Assembly: GCA_965212135.1 (NCBI GenBank) | Contig: OZ243044.1 | Span: 1,922,001-1,986,000 of the forward strand | Direction of reading: 5' to 3' | Source of the DNA: Bin75 sp965212135 | GTDB taxonomy: Bacteria; Nitrospirota; Nitrospiria; Nitrospirales; UBA8639 | DNA: 64,000 nt | Shown: positions 25,955 to 34,833 of the stretch, one piece after another | How positions within the stretch are numbered: the first letter of the stretch is position 1 | Layout: each line of letters opens with the position of its first letter | Notes under the pieces: generated by a model | Databases searched by the model: none | What the model saw: the letters and a program-made list of their open reading frames with translations, nothing else | Told to the model about the DNA's origin: nothing | Position numbers and translations under genes: made by a program

Positions 25955-27088
25955 ATGTCCGGCGACAAGACGGAGAACCGCCAGTGCCAGAGTTGGCTTG
26001 CCCAATGGGAAGCCGTGGCGCGTCGCTATGACGATTTGACCGTTCAACTGGCGGACCCAGCGATCCTCGGCCAACTGTCGCTGGTGATTGCCCGCAACAA
26101 GGAACGGGCTGACATTGAAGACGTCAGCCGGCTGTTTGCGGACCATCGGGCCTTGCTTCGGGACATTGCCGAGACCACGCGAATGCTCCATGACCCGCAT
26201 GCGGCCGCCGATCTCAAGGCGCTGGCCGCCGATGAGCTGGAGGCGCTGGAGGCGCAACGCACCCGCGTTGAAGACCGGGCGCGGGTACTGTTGCATCCCA
26301 AAGACGCCGAAGACGACAAAAATTCGTTTGTCGAGATACGGGCCGGCGCCGGCGGCGAAGAAGCCGGGTTGTTCGCCGGCGAGTTGTTGCGCATGTATAT
26401 GCGTTACGCGGACAAGCAGGGGTTGCGGGTGCAGTTGATTGATGCCAGCGAGACGGGGGTCGGCGGGATCAAGGAAGCCATTCTGCTGGTGGAAGGCGCG
26501 GGGGCGTACGCCGCCTTTCGTCATGAAAGCGGGGTGCATCGGGTCCAGAGGGTCCCGACCACGGAGGCGAGCGGACGCATTCATACGTCCACGGCGACCG
26601 TGGCGGTGATGCCCGAGGTCGAAGACGTTGACGTGCGCATTGATTTGAAGGATCTTCGCATTGACACGTTTTGTTCCTCGGGCGCGGGAGGCCAGAGCGT
26701 CAACACCACCTACTCGGCCGTCCGTCTCACCCATCTTCCCACCGGCCTGGTGGTGACGTGTCAGGATGAGCGGTCGCAGATCAAGAATCGGGAAAAAGCC
26801 ATGCGGACCCTGCGCACGCGCATTGGCGACGCCGAACGTGAAAAACGGGGCGCCTCCATCGCCGAACACCGCCGCGCGCAAGTGGGCACCGGCGAGCGAA
26901 GCGAAAAAGTTCGCACCTATCATTATCCGCAGAATCGCGTGACGGATCATCGGATCGGGTTGAGTGTGCATAAACTGGACGCGGTCATGGACGGGGCCCT
27001 TCAGGAATTGGTGAACGCGTTGAACGAGGCGCGCGCGCCGGAGACCGGCAAGGCCGGGATCGCGTTCCCGAAGCGGCGGGGGGCATGA
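25955..27088 (+). CDS. prfA: Peptide chain release factor 1
   Basis: A 377-residue protein with the GGQ loop GAGGQSVNTTYSAVR, whose Gln is methylated by PrmC. The codon-recognition segment RVPTTEASGRIHTST contains the P-x-T tripeptide position (PTT here) of RF1, reading UAA and UAG. The next gene is prmC, overlapping by 4 bp, linking the substrate with its modifying enzyme. The ATG at 25955 lies a suitable distance from the GGGAG site; a GTG at 25943 is too close. Confidence 0.97.
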   Translation: MSGDKTENRQCQSWLAQWEAVARRYDDLTVQLADPAILGQLSLVIARNKERADIEDVSRLFADHRALLRDIAETTRMLHDPHAAADLKALAADELEALEAQRTRVEDRARVLLHPKDAEDDKNSFVEIRAGAGGEEAGLFAGELLRMYMRYADKQGLRVQLIDASETGVGGIKEAILLVEGAGAYAAFRHESGVHRVQRVPTTEASGRIHTSTATVAVMPEVEDVDVRIDLKDLRIDTFCSSGAGGQSVNTTYSAVRLTHLPTGLVVTCQDERSQIKNREKAMRTLRTRIGDAEREKRGASIAEHRRAQVGTGERSEKVRTYHYPQNRVTDHRIGLSVHKLDAVMDGALQELVNALNEARAPETGKAGIAFPKRRGA

Positions 27089-27990
27089 CAACGGAGGCGC
27101 GCGAGGCCCGTCATGGCCCGGATTCGGTCACCCTCCTGTCCGCTTATCAGCGGGGCGTGACCATCCTGCGGGCCGCCGAGGTCGCCAATGCCGGCCATGA
27201 AGCGTTCTGGCTGTTGGAAGCCGCGTTGGGGTTGTCGCGTCTGACCGTGTATGCCGACCCTCAAGCCAGGGTGGCGCCCGAGGATTGGGAACGGACGGAG
27301 TCGGCGTTTCGCCGCCGGGCGTCGCGGGAACCCCTGCAGTATATTGTGGGCGTCCAGGCCTTTCTGGGTCGGGACTTTCTGGTGACTCCCGGTGCGTTGA
27401 TCCCTCGGCCGGAAACCGAGTTGATCGTTGAAGAAGTCATGGCCGCGACCGTGCCGGGCGACGACGGTCCCGTGGTGGATATGGGAACGGGATCGGGGTG
27501 TCTGGCCGTGTCGTTGGCGTTGGCGCGTCCGGGATCAACCGTGTATGCCACGGATTGCAGCGTCCCGGCTCTTCGTTTGGCCAGGGACAATGCCCGGCGT
27601 CACGGCGTTGAGCGCAGGATCCGGTTTGTCCTGGGCGATTGCCTCGCGCCGTTGGCCTCGCCGGCGCTGGCCGGAACCATTGCCGTGATGGTCTCGAATC
27701 CGCCCTATATTCCATCCGGTCAACTGGATCGCCTGCCGCCGGACGTCCGGTCGTTTGAGCCGCTTGCGGCCCTTGACGGCGGACCGGACGGCCTGGCGTT
27801 TTACGATCGTCTGCTTGCCGACTGTCCGTCGTTGTTGCGCCCGGGCGGCGTGCTGGTCATGGAGATGGGAGCGAACCAGGCAGGGGACGTGTGCCGCAAG
27901 GTGCGCGGCGTGAACACGTTATCCGTGACGCACATTCGACGGGATCAGGCGGGGATTGAGCGCGTGCTCTGCGTGGAGCGAACGGAGTAG
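27085..27990 (+). CDS. prmC: Release factor glutamine methyltransferase PrmC
   Basis: A 301-residue protein with an N-terminal helical domain that binds the release factor (REPLQYIVG), SAM motif I VVDMGTGSGCLAVSLA and the NPPY catalytic motif (MVSNPPYIPSGQL). It methylates the Gln of the GGQ motif in RF1 and RF2. The ATG overlaps the prfA stop by 4 bp. murA follows after 2 bp. Confidence 0.96.
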   Translation: MTTEAREARHGPDSVTLLSAYQRGVTILRAAEVANAGHEAFWLLEAALGLSRLTVYADPQARVAPEDWERTESAFRRRASREPLQYIVGVQAFLGRDFLVTPGALIPRPETELIVEEVMAATVPGDDGPVVDMGTGSGCLAVSLALARPGSTVYATDCSVPALRLARDNARRHGVERRIRFVLGDCLAPLASPALAGTIAVMVSNPPYIPSGQLDRLPPDVRSFEPLAALDGGPDGLAFYDRLLADCPSLLRPGGVLVMEMGANQAGDVCRKVRGVNTLSVTHIRRDQAGIERVLCVERTE

Positions 27991-27992
27991 GC

Positions 27993-29252
27993 ATGGAGCG
28001 GCTGGTGGTGACGGGGGGGCGGCGGCTGGACGGGCGCGTCGTGGCCGGCGGCGCCAAAAACGCGGCGCTCCCCATTTTGGCGGCGACCCTGTTGGGCAAG
28101 GGGGCCTGCGCGATTTCCAACCTGCCTCAAGTGCAGGATGTCGCCACCATGCTGACGCTCCTGGGTTTGCTGGGCGTGTCCATCACGCGGGAAGAGGGGC
28201 GGGTGGTCGTGGACGCGACCACGGTCCACTCGGTTGAGGCTCCGTATCACCTGGTCAAAACCATGCGGGCCTCCATTCTGGTGTTGGGGCCGTTGTTGGC
28301 GCGATTCGGGGAAGCCGCGGTCTCCCTTCCGGGGGGATGCGCCATCGGCCCGAGGCCGGTTGACCTCCATCTGGACGGACTGCGGAAGTTAGGCGCCGCC
28401 GTCTCCCTGGATCATGGGTACATCCGCGCGCGCGCCGCGCGGATGGAAGGGCAGCGCGTTGACTTCAGGATTCCCACGGTCACCGGCACGGAAAATATCA
28501 TGATGGCCGCTTGTCTTGCGAACGGCACCACGGTGATCAACAACGCGGCCCGGGAGCCGGAAATTACCGATCTGGCCGATTTCCTGATCAAACGCGGGGC
28601 CGGCATTCAGGGGGCCGGATCCGGACGCATTCTCATTGAGGGGGTTCCGGAGTTGCACGGAGCCGAGCACGAGGTGATGCCCGACCGCATTGAAACCGGA
28701 ACGTATTTGGTCGCCGGCGCGGTCACGGGCGGTCGGGTCGAAGTGGACCGGTGCGTACCCGGGCATTTGGACGCCGTCCTCTCGACGCTCCGGCATTGCG
28801 GCGCGGACGTTTCGGAGACGGCGCATTCGATCACCATCAACGCCCCGCGCCGGCTGCGGGCCCGGGACGTGCACACGTTTCCCTACCCGGGATTTCCCAC
28901 GGACTTGCAGGCGCAGATGATGGCCTTGCTGTGTCTGGCCGACGGGACGAGCGTGATGACCGAATCGGTGTTTGAGGGGCGGTTTCTTCATGTCTCGGAA
29001 TTGCAGCGCATGGGGGCGGCGATTACGGTTGATGGGCGCCGTGCCGTTGTGAAAGGATTGGGCCGATTAACGGGCGCGCCGGTCATGGCTTCGGATCTGC
29101 GCGCCGGTGCGGCTCTTTTGTTGGCCGGGCTGGGGGCTGCGGGTGACACGCAGATTGCCAGAATGTATCACGTGAGACGCGGCTATGAGCGAATCGAAGA
29201 AAAACTGCGGGGATTGGGGGCGTTGGTGCGCCGGGAGGGAATCCCGGCATGA
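27993..29252 (+). CDS. murA: UDP-N-acetylglucosamine 1-carboxyvinyltransferase
   Basis: A 419-residue enol-transferase with the first-motif GGAKNAALPILAA (Lys22, Asn23) and the catalytic loop LPGGCAIGPRPVDLHL holding Cys116. Because the catalytic residue is Cys, not Asp, the enzyme is expected to be fosfomycin-sensitive, an inference from family knowledge. It performs the first committed step of peptidoglycan synthesis in the cytoplasm. The start lies 2 bp after prmC and the end overlaps hisG by 4 bp. Confidence 0.97.
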   Translation: MERLVVTGGRRLDGRVVAGGAKNAALPILAATLLGKGACAISNLPQVQDVATMLTLLGLLGVSITREEGRVVVDATTVHSVEAPYHLVKTMRASILVLGPLLARFGEAAVSLPGGCAIGPRPVDLHLDGLRKLGAAVSLDHGYIRARAARMEGQRVDFRIPTVTGTENIMMAACLANGTTVINNAAREPEITDLADFLIKRGAGIQGAGSGRILIEGVPELHGAEHEVMPDRIETGTYLVAGAVTGGRVEVDRCVPGHLDAVLSTLRHCGADVSETAHSITINAPRRLRARDVHTFPYPGFPTDLQAQMMALLCLADGTSVMTESVFEGRFLHVSELQRMGAAITVDGRRAVVKGLGRLTGAPVMASDLRAGAALLLAGLGAAGDTQIARMYHVRRGYERIEEKLRGLGALVRREGIPA

Positions 29253-29920
29253 GTGACGTGGTGACCGTTGCGTTGTCAAAGGGGAAACTCCTGGAACCGA
29301 CGCTGGACTTGTTTCGGAAAGCGGGCTACCTTGGTTCGGACTCGGCGTCCCCGTTGTCCGATACTCGCAAGCTGGTGTTCGACGCGCCGGAGTCGGGGGC
29401 GTCGTTTCTGATTATCCGGCCGACGGACGTTCCCACGTACGTGGAGTATGGAGCGGCCGACGTGGGCGTGGCGGGCAAAGACGTCTTGTTGGAGCAGCAA
29501 TTGGACGTGTACGAACCCCTGGATCTGCGAATCGGGTGGTGCCGGATTTGCGTGGCCGCGCTGGACGGGCCCGATCGTCGGACGCGGTTGTCCTCAACGC
29601 TTCGCGTCGCCACGAAATATCCCAACATCACGGAATGGTATTTTAATCAGCAGGGGACGCCGGTCGAGATGATCAAACTCTACGGGTCGGTCGAGTTGGC
29701 CCCGGTGGTGGGCCTGGCGGACCGAATCGTGGATCTGGTGTCGAGCGGGCGGACACTGAAAGTCCATCATCTTCGGGAAACGGAACTCATTGCCGAATCA
29801 ACCGCGCGCTTGATTGTGAATCGCGCCAGTTTGAAAATGAAGCATCGGGTGATTACCGCCATGATGAACCGGCTCCGCAACAGTCGTCCCGGGGCCGTGC
29901 CGCGATCAAAGGGATCATGA
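29249..29920 (+). CDS. hisG: ATP phosphoribosyltransferase, short form
   Basis: A 223-residue catalytic subunit of histidine biosynthesis step 1. The signatures are VALSKGKLLEPTLDLF, FLIIRPTDVPTYVEYGAADVGVAGKD and VATKYPNITEWYF. It lacks the C-terminal regulatory ACT-like domain of long HisG, so it should need the HisZ subunit, which is not in the window. It overlaps murA and hisD by 4 bp each, indicating translational coupling. Confidence 0.96.
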   Translation: MSDVVTVALSKGKLLEPTLDLFRKAGYLGSDSASPLSDTRKLVFDAPESGASFLIIRPTDVPTYVEYGAADVGVAGKDVLLEQQLDVYEPLDLRIGWCRICVAALDGPDRRTRLSSTLRVATKYPNITEWYFNQQGTPVEMIKLYGSVELAPVVGLADRIVDLVSSGRTLKVHHLRETELIAESTARLIVNRASLKMKHRVITAMMNRLRNSRPGAVPRSKGS

Positions 29921-31200
29921 ACATTATCTTTTCCAGCGAGAAACGCTACCCAACGGCGCTGGCCGCCGTCTGCAATCGGGCCGCTCGTCAGCATGCCGGA
30001 ATCGAAGACGGCGTGAAACGCATTTTGAAAGACGTGGCGCGAAACGGCGACGTCGCGGTCGCCCGGTACGTCAAAAAATTCGACGGGCTGACCTTGTCGC
30101 CGGCGCGGTTTCGCGTGTCCGAGAACGCTATTCGGCAGGCATCCGCCCGCGTGCCGCGCAAGGATCTCCATGCCTTGCAATTCGCCGCCCGCCGCATCCG
30201 CGCGTTTCATCGCAAGCAACGGGTCGCGACCTGGGTGAGCCGGGAGAAGGGCGTGAAGCTGGGCCAGCTCATCACGCCGTTGGACGTCGTGGGGTTGTAC
30301 GTGCCGGGCGGGAAAGCGCTGTATCCCTCCACCGTGCTGATGAATGCGATTCCCGCGAAAGTCGCCGGCGTGCGGCGGGTGATCATGTGCAGCCCGACGA
30401 CATCGGGCGACATTGATCCCTGTTTGCTGGCGGCGGCGGAGATCGCCGGCGTGGATGAGGTGTACCGGGTCGGCGGCGTCCACGCGATCGGGGCGCTGGC
30501 CTACGGCACCGGGCGGATCCCCAAGGCGGATAAAATCGTGGGTCCGGGCAACATGTACGTGGCGGCGGCCAAACGAGCGGTGTATGGAACCGTGGATATT
30601 GATATGATCGCGGGGCCGAGCGAGCTGCTGGTGATCGCCGATGCTTCGGCCGACCCCGCCCATTGCGCCGCCGATTTGCTGTGCGAGGCGGAACACGATG
30701 AAGAAGCGCGAGTCTATCTGGTGACGCCCTCGGTGTCATTGGCCAGGCGGGTTGAGCGGGAAATGCGCGCGCAATTGCCCCTGTTGCCCCGCCGGCGCAT
30801 TGCGGCGCGTTCCGTGGGACGCTACGCGGCCATTTTTGTCGTGTCGAATCTCCTGGAAGCCTTTGACGTGGCCAATGCCATTGCGCCCGAACATTTGGAG
30901 GTCCTGTTGCCCCGGCCGTTCGATTACGTGAACAGGATCCGGCATGCCGGCGCGATTTTCATGGGGAGCCATACGCCGCCGGCCGTGGCGGATTACGTGG
31001 CCGGTCCCAATCACGTGCTGCCGACCGGCGGCTCCGCGCGTTTTTTTTCAGCCTTGTCCGTGGACGATTATCTCAAACGCACGAATATCGTGGCGTATAA
31101 CAAGGCACAGCTCAAAGCCGTCACCCCGTACGTCACGCGGTTGGCGGGCATGGAAGGGCTGCACGCGCATGCCCGTTCCATAGAAAGTCGGGCGTCATGA
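29917..31200 (+). CDS. hisD: Histidinol dehydrogenase
   Basis: A 427-residue zinc enzyme oxidising histidinol to histidine in two NAD-dependent steps. Conserved blocks include PLDVVGLYVPGGKALYPSTVLM, GVHAIGALAYGTG, KIVGPGNMYVAAAK, IDMIAGPSELLVIAD, LLCEAEHDEEA and the catalytic Glu-His in AIAPEHLE. The usual AEHDP is AEHDE here, a small change. It overlaps hisG and hisB by 4 bp. Confidence 0.97.
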   Translation: MNIIFSSEKRYPTALAAVCNRAARQHAGIEDGVKRILKDVARNGDVAVARYVKKFDGLTLSPARFRVSENAIRQASARVPRKDLHALQFAARRIRAFHRKQRVATWVSREKGVKLGQLITPLDVVGLYVPGGKALYPSTVLMNAIPAKVAGVRRVIMCSPTTSGDIDPCLLAAAEIAGVDEVYRVGGVHAIGALAYGTGRIPKADKIVGPGNMYVAAAKRAVYGTVDIDMIAGPSELLVIADASADPAHCAADLLCEAEHDEEARVYLVTPSVSLARRVEREMRAQLPLLPRRRIAARSVGRYAAIFVVSNLLEAFDVANAIAPEHLEVLLPRPFDYVNRIRHAGAIFMGSHTPPAVADYVAGPNHVLPTGGSARFFSALSVDDYLKRTNIVAYNKAQLKAVTPYVTRLAGMEGLHAHARSIESRAS

Positions 31201-31808
31201 ACGTTTCCAAAAAACCACGATGGGCGAACGTGGACCGGTCAACCTCCGAGACCGCCATTCGAGTGCAATGGGGTCTGGACGGGACCGGGTCGCGGCGGAT
31301 CGCCACGCCTCTTCCGTTTGTGAATCACATGCTGGATGCCTTTGCGCGGCACGGATTGTTTGATCTGACGGTTGAAGCCGAGGGCGATACCCACGTTGAC
31401 GATCATCATACGGTTGAGGACGTCGGCCTTGTGTTGGGGACGGCCCTCAACGAAGCGCTGGGAGACAAAGCCGGGATTTGCCGGTTTGGGTGGGCCTCCG
31501 TCCCGCTTGACGAAGCGCTGGCCGAAGTCGTGGTTGATTTGAGCGGGCGGCCGTTTCTCGTTTACAATGTGGCGTTGCCGCATCGGGACGTGAAAGGGTT
31601 TGATCTCGGCCTGTTTGAAGATTTTTTTCAGGCGCTGGTGAATCAGGGCGGGTTGAATCTTCACGTCAATGTCCGGTACGGACGCAATCCCCACCATATG
31701 CTTGAAGCCGTGTTCAAAGCGTTTGCCAGGGCGTTGGACCAGGCCGTTCGTCTGGACGAACGCGTGACGGGTGTTCCGTCCACGAAAGGGTCTCTCGGGT
31801 CGCGATGA
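31197..31808 (+). CDS. hisB: Imidazoleglycerol-phosphate dehydratase
   Basis: A 203-residue monofunctional HisB. The metal-binding motifs are DVNHML-like FVNHMLDAFARHG, then DDHHTVEDVGLVLGTALNEALGD and, near the C-terminus, GRNPHHMLEAVFKAFARAL. No HisB-N phosphatase domain is fused, so histidinol phosphatase must be encoded elsewhere. The N-terminus is close to the family length. Confidence 0.97.
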   Translation: MNVSKKPRWANVDRSTSETAIRVQWGLDGTGSRRIATPLPFVNHMLDAFARHGLFDLTVEAEGDTHVDDHHTVEDVGLVLGTALNEALGDKAGICRFGWASVPLDEALAEVVVDLSGRPFLVYNVALPHRDVKGFDLGLFEDFFQALVNQGGLNLHVNVRYGRNPHHMLEAVFKAFARALDQAVRLDERVTGVPSTKGSLGSR

Positions 31809-31845
31809 GGGCGCGCGGTCCGCGGGACGGTTGGCGAGGTGATCC

Positions 31846-32466
31846 GTGATCGTCATTGTGAATTATGAAACGGGGAACTTGCGAAGCGTCCAGAAAGGGT
31901 TTGAAACCGTCGGGCATCAAGCCGTCGTCACCAGGGACCCTCTTGTCATTGACCGGGCCACCCATGTGGTGCTTCCGGGGGTGGGCGCCTTTGGCGATTG
32001 CGTGGACAATCTCCGACGGTTCGGCCTGATTGATCCGTTGCGCCGGACGATTGCGCAGGGTAAACCGTTCTTGGGGATTTGCGTGGGTCTGCACCTGCTC
32101 TTTTCGGAAAGCGAGGAGTTTGGCGTGCACCGGGGGTTGAATATTTTCAAGGGAAAAGTCAAACGGTTGCCTGCAGGATTGCCCGACGGCCCGTCGCTGA
32201 AAATTCCTCATATGGGGTGGAACACGATTCGGGTCAAACGGCCCATGCCGCTCCTGGAGGGCATCGCGTCCGATGCCTTCGTGTATTTTGTCCATTCGTA
32301 TTACGTGGAACCGGAAGAGCCGGACGTGATCTGCACCGAAACGCCCTATGGCGTTCCTTTCGTGTCGAGTGTGACCAAAGGCAAGGTCTTCGCATGTCAA
32401 TTTCATCCGGAAAAAAGTCAAAAGGTCGGACTCCGGCTTCTCAAAAATTTCGGCGCATGGCAGTAA
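31846..32466 (+). CDS. hisH: Imidazole glycerol phosphate synthase, glutaminase subunit
   Basis: A 206-residue class I glutamine amidotransferase. The nucleophile elbow is GICVGLHLLF (family usually GICLGMQLLF) and the catalytic His-Glu pair is in ACQFHPEKSQ. It supplies ammonia to HisF. A GTG start at 31846 follows GAGGTGAT, and the natural N-terminus is IVIVNYETGNLRSV. The last 10 bp overlap the start of the lipoprotein gene. Confidence 0.96.
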   Translation: MIVIVNYETGNLRSVQKGFETVGHQAVVTRDPLVIDRATHVVLPGVGAFGDCVDNLRRFGLIDPLRRTIAQGKPFLGICVGLHLLFSESEEFGVHRGLNIFKGKVKRLPAGLPDGPSLKIPHMGWNTIRVKRPMPLLEGIASDAFVYFVHSYYVEPEEPDVICTETPYGVPFVSSVTKGKVFACQFHPEKSQKVGLRLLKNFGAWQ

Positions 32467-33218
32467 CCGCCGTCTCCGCCGCTCGGGCTCCGGCCGGCCG
32501 GCCGTATTCGCTCGCTGCGGCGCTCTCGGTCATGCTGTGCGCGGGGGGCGTGGCCTGCGCCCCTGACACCGTCACCGTCCGGTCTCATCATCAATTTGAT
32601 CCTCAAACCGTTACCAACGTGGCGATTGCGCCGTTTCGCGTTTTGCACACTCGTGGCGCCTATCACGCGTTTGGAGAAGCGTCGTCGAACCTGGACCGTT
32701 CCGGGATTCCCCGACCGCTGGGCGATCCCACCGCGCCGTCGTCCCAAAACTCGCGCGTGACGCCCGTTTCCGTGCCGGCTTCCGTGCCGGACGAGATCCG
32801 GCATATGGTGTATGCCCGGCTCAAGCTCAATCCCCGCGTGCACGTTGTTTCGCCCGACGCCGTTCTGCGGATTCTTCGGGACGGAGACGTGGAGGCCGAA
32901 TCCGGAGAGCGTCAAGCGAAGCTTCTGGGGCGGCGGTTGGAGGTGGATGCCGTCATTGAGGGAGTCATTCGCGTGTATCGTGAACGGGACGGCACGAAGT
33001 TCGGCGCCGTTCCGGCCGCCGTTGGGTTTGAACTCCGCTTGCGCGGCGTCCGGGATGGCCATGTGTTGTGGACGGGGGACTATTTTGAAGAACAGAAACC
33101 GTTGATTCAGGACGTGCGGGGGTTTTTTGAACGGAGCGGCATATTTGTGACCGCCGAAGAGTTGGCGCGAGGGGGCGTGGTGCGCCTGCTTCACCAGCTG
33201 CCTTTGGGTCAGCCCTAG
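32457..33218 (+). CDS. Lipoprotein of unknown function inside the his operon
   Basis: A 253-residue protein whose ATG overlaps the hisH 3' end by 10 bp. It has a signal segment (GRPYSLAAALSVMLCAGGVAC) with Cys34 as the probable lipidation site, so it is an exported lipoprotein. The mature part resembles CsgG/TolB-N-like lipoproteins: VAIAPFRVL, then VHVVSPDAVLRIL, a long helix, and DAVIEGVIRVYRERDG and GHVLWTGDYFEEQKPL. Proteins of this sort occur near his genes in other bacteria, but I cannot name its function. Its gene lies between hisH and hisA without a gap for a separate promoter. Confidence 0.8.
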   Translation: MAVTAVSAARAPAGRPYSLAAALSVMLCAGGVACAPDTVTVRSHHQFDPQTVTNVAIAPFRVLHTRGAYHAFGEASSNLDRSGIPRPLGDPTAPSSQNSRVTPVSVPASVPDEIRHMVYARLKLNPRVHVVSPDAVLRILRDGDVEAESGERQAKLLGRRLEVDAVIEGVIRVYRERDGTKFGAVPAAVGFELRLRGVRDGHVLWTGDYFEEQKPLIQDVRGFFERSGIFVTAEELARGGVVRLLHQLPLGQP

Positions 33219-33302
33219 CCGGCGGGTTCGTCTTCCCGCCGCGTGGCCTCGGCCAGGCGGCGCATGGGCATCCACCGCCATCAACCGAAGAGGTCGTTCC
33301 CG

Positions 33303-34025
33303 ATGATGGTCATTCCGGCCATTGACTTAAAAGACGGGCGGTGCGTGCGCCTCCGACAGGGCGACATGACCCGGGAGACGACCTATTCGCATGACCCGAC
33401 GGCCGTGGCCCGGCAATGGGAAGCCTTGGGCGCTCCGCGGTTGCACGTCGTTGATCTCAACGGCGCGGTCAACGGGAGCCCTCACCATATGGAGCACGTG
33501 TGCGACATTGCCGGGGCCGTTTCCATTCCGGTTCAGGTGGGCGGGGGTCTTCGCTCGGTCGCCGCCATCGAGGCCTATGTTTCACGGGGAGTCCGGCAGG
33601 TGGTGCTGGGAACGGCCGCGTTGGAAAATCCGTCGTTTCTCGCCGAGGCATGCGAACGGTTTCCCGATACCATTTTCGTCGGGGTTGACGTCAAGCAGGG
33701 GAACGTCGCGGTGCGGGGATGGACGGCTCTGTCCGATTCGACGCCCGACCGGGTGTTGGCGTCCCTGGCGGCGTATCCCGTCGCCGGGGTGATCTTGACG
33801 GACATCAGCCGCGACGGCATGTTGGAAGGCCCCAACGTGGAGGCGTTGCGTCATGCGGTGCGGGCATGCCCCGTTCCGCTCATCGCCTCCGGCGGGGTCA
33901 CGCGCGTGGAAGACATTCGCGCGGTGAAACAGTTGGGGGGCAAGATCGCGGGCGTCATTGTGGGCAAGGCCTTGTACGAAGGCGCCCTGGACCTTCCGGC
34001 GGCGTTGGCCGAGGCCCGCGCGTGA
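33303..34025 (+). CDS. hisA: ProFAR isomerase (HisA)
   Basis: A 240-residue TIM barrel. The conserved blocks are VIPAIDLKDGRCVRLRQG (first catalytic Asp), LHVVDLNGAVNG, VQVGGGLRS, ILTDISRDGMLEGPN (second catalytic Asp) and IASGGVTRVEDI. It converts the ProFAR aminoaldose to the PRFAR aminoketose. The ATG at 33303 follows GAAGAGGT. It is separated from hisF by 16 bp. Confidence 0.97.
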   Translation: MMVIPAIDLKDGRCVRLRQGDMTRETTYSHDPTAVARQWEALGAPRLHVVDLNGAVNGSPHHMEHVCDIAGAVSIPVQVGGGLRSVAAIEAYVSRGVRQVVLGTAALENPSFLAEACERFPDTIFVGVDVKQGNVAVRGWTALSDSTPDRVLASLAAYPVAGVILTDISRDGMLEGPNVEALRHAVRACPVPLIASGGVTRVEDIRAVKQLGGKIAGVIVGKALYEGALDLPAALAEARA

Positions 34026-34041
34026 GGCGCAGGCGCAAGGG

Positions 34042-34833
34042 ATGTTGACCAAACGCATCATTCCCTGTTTGGACGTGAAGGATGGCCGGGTGGTCAAGGG
34101 TGTCGGCTTTGTGAATCTTCGCGACGCCGGCGACCCCGTCGAGGTCGCGCGGACGTATGATGAAGCCGGCGCCGATGAGCTGTGTTTTTTGGACATCACG
34201 GCCTCTCATGAAAACAGGGGAACGTTGCTGGACGTGGTGTCACGGACGGCCGAGCAGGCGTTCATGCCGCTGACGGTCGGCGGGGGTATTCGAACGCTTG
34301 AGGACATTCGGCAATTGCTGCATGCGGGGGCGGATAAAGTGAGTATCAATACCTCCGCCGTCGAAAACCCGGATTTTGTGACGGACGCCGCGCGCCGCTT
34401 TGGGTCTCAATGTATCGTGGTGGCGATTGACGCGAAACGGGTTTCTTCCGGTCACGCGGGCGAGGCGCGGTGGGAAATTTTCACCCACGGCGGCCGCACC
34501 CCCACGGGGGTCAACGTCCTTGAGTGGGCGCGGCGCGCGGAACGGAAAGGCGCCGGTGAAATTCTGTTGACCTCCATGGACCAGGACGGCACCAAAGACG
34601 GCTATGACCTGCCGTTGACCAGAGCCGTGTCGCAGGCCGTCTCCGTTCCGGTCATTGCGTCCGGCGGCGCCGGAACTCTGGAACATCTCTATGAGGCCCT
34701 GGGAACGGGGCAGGCCGACGCCGTGCTCGCGGCCTCTATTTTTCATTATCAAACGTACGGGATCGGCGAGGCGAAAACCTATCTCAAGAATCGAGGGCTT
34801 CCCATGAGGATCGTGAACGGCCATGGAGTCTGA
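34042..34833 (+). CDS. hisF: Imidazole glycerol phosphate synthase cyclase subunit
   Basis: A 263-residue TIM barrel beginning MLTKRIIPCLDVKDGRVVKG (Asp11-type catalytic residue). It then has FLDITASHE, PLTVGGGIRTLEDI, KVSINTSAVENP, ILLTSMDQDGTKDGYD (second catalytic Asp) and VIASGGAGTLEHL. It takes ammonia from HisH to form imidazole glycerol phosphate and AICAR. It overlaps hisIE by 11 bp. Confidence 0.97.
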   Translation: MLTKRIIPCLDVKDGRVVKGVGFVNLRDAGDPVEVARTYDEAGADELCFLDITASHENRGTLLDVVSRTAEQAFMPLTVGGGIRTLEDIRQLLHAGADKVSINTSAVENPDFVTDAARRFGSQCIVVAIDAKRVSSGHAGEARWEIFTHGGRTPTGVNVLEWARRAERKGAGEILLTSMDQDGTKDGYDLPLTRAVSQAVSVPVIASGGAGTLEHLYEALGTGQADAVLAASIFHYQTYGIGEAKTYLKNRGLPMRIVNGHGV

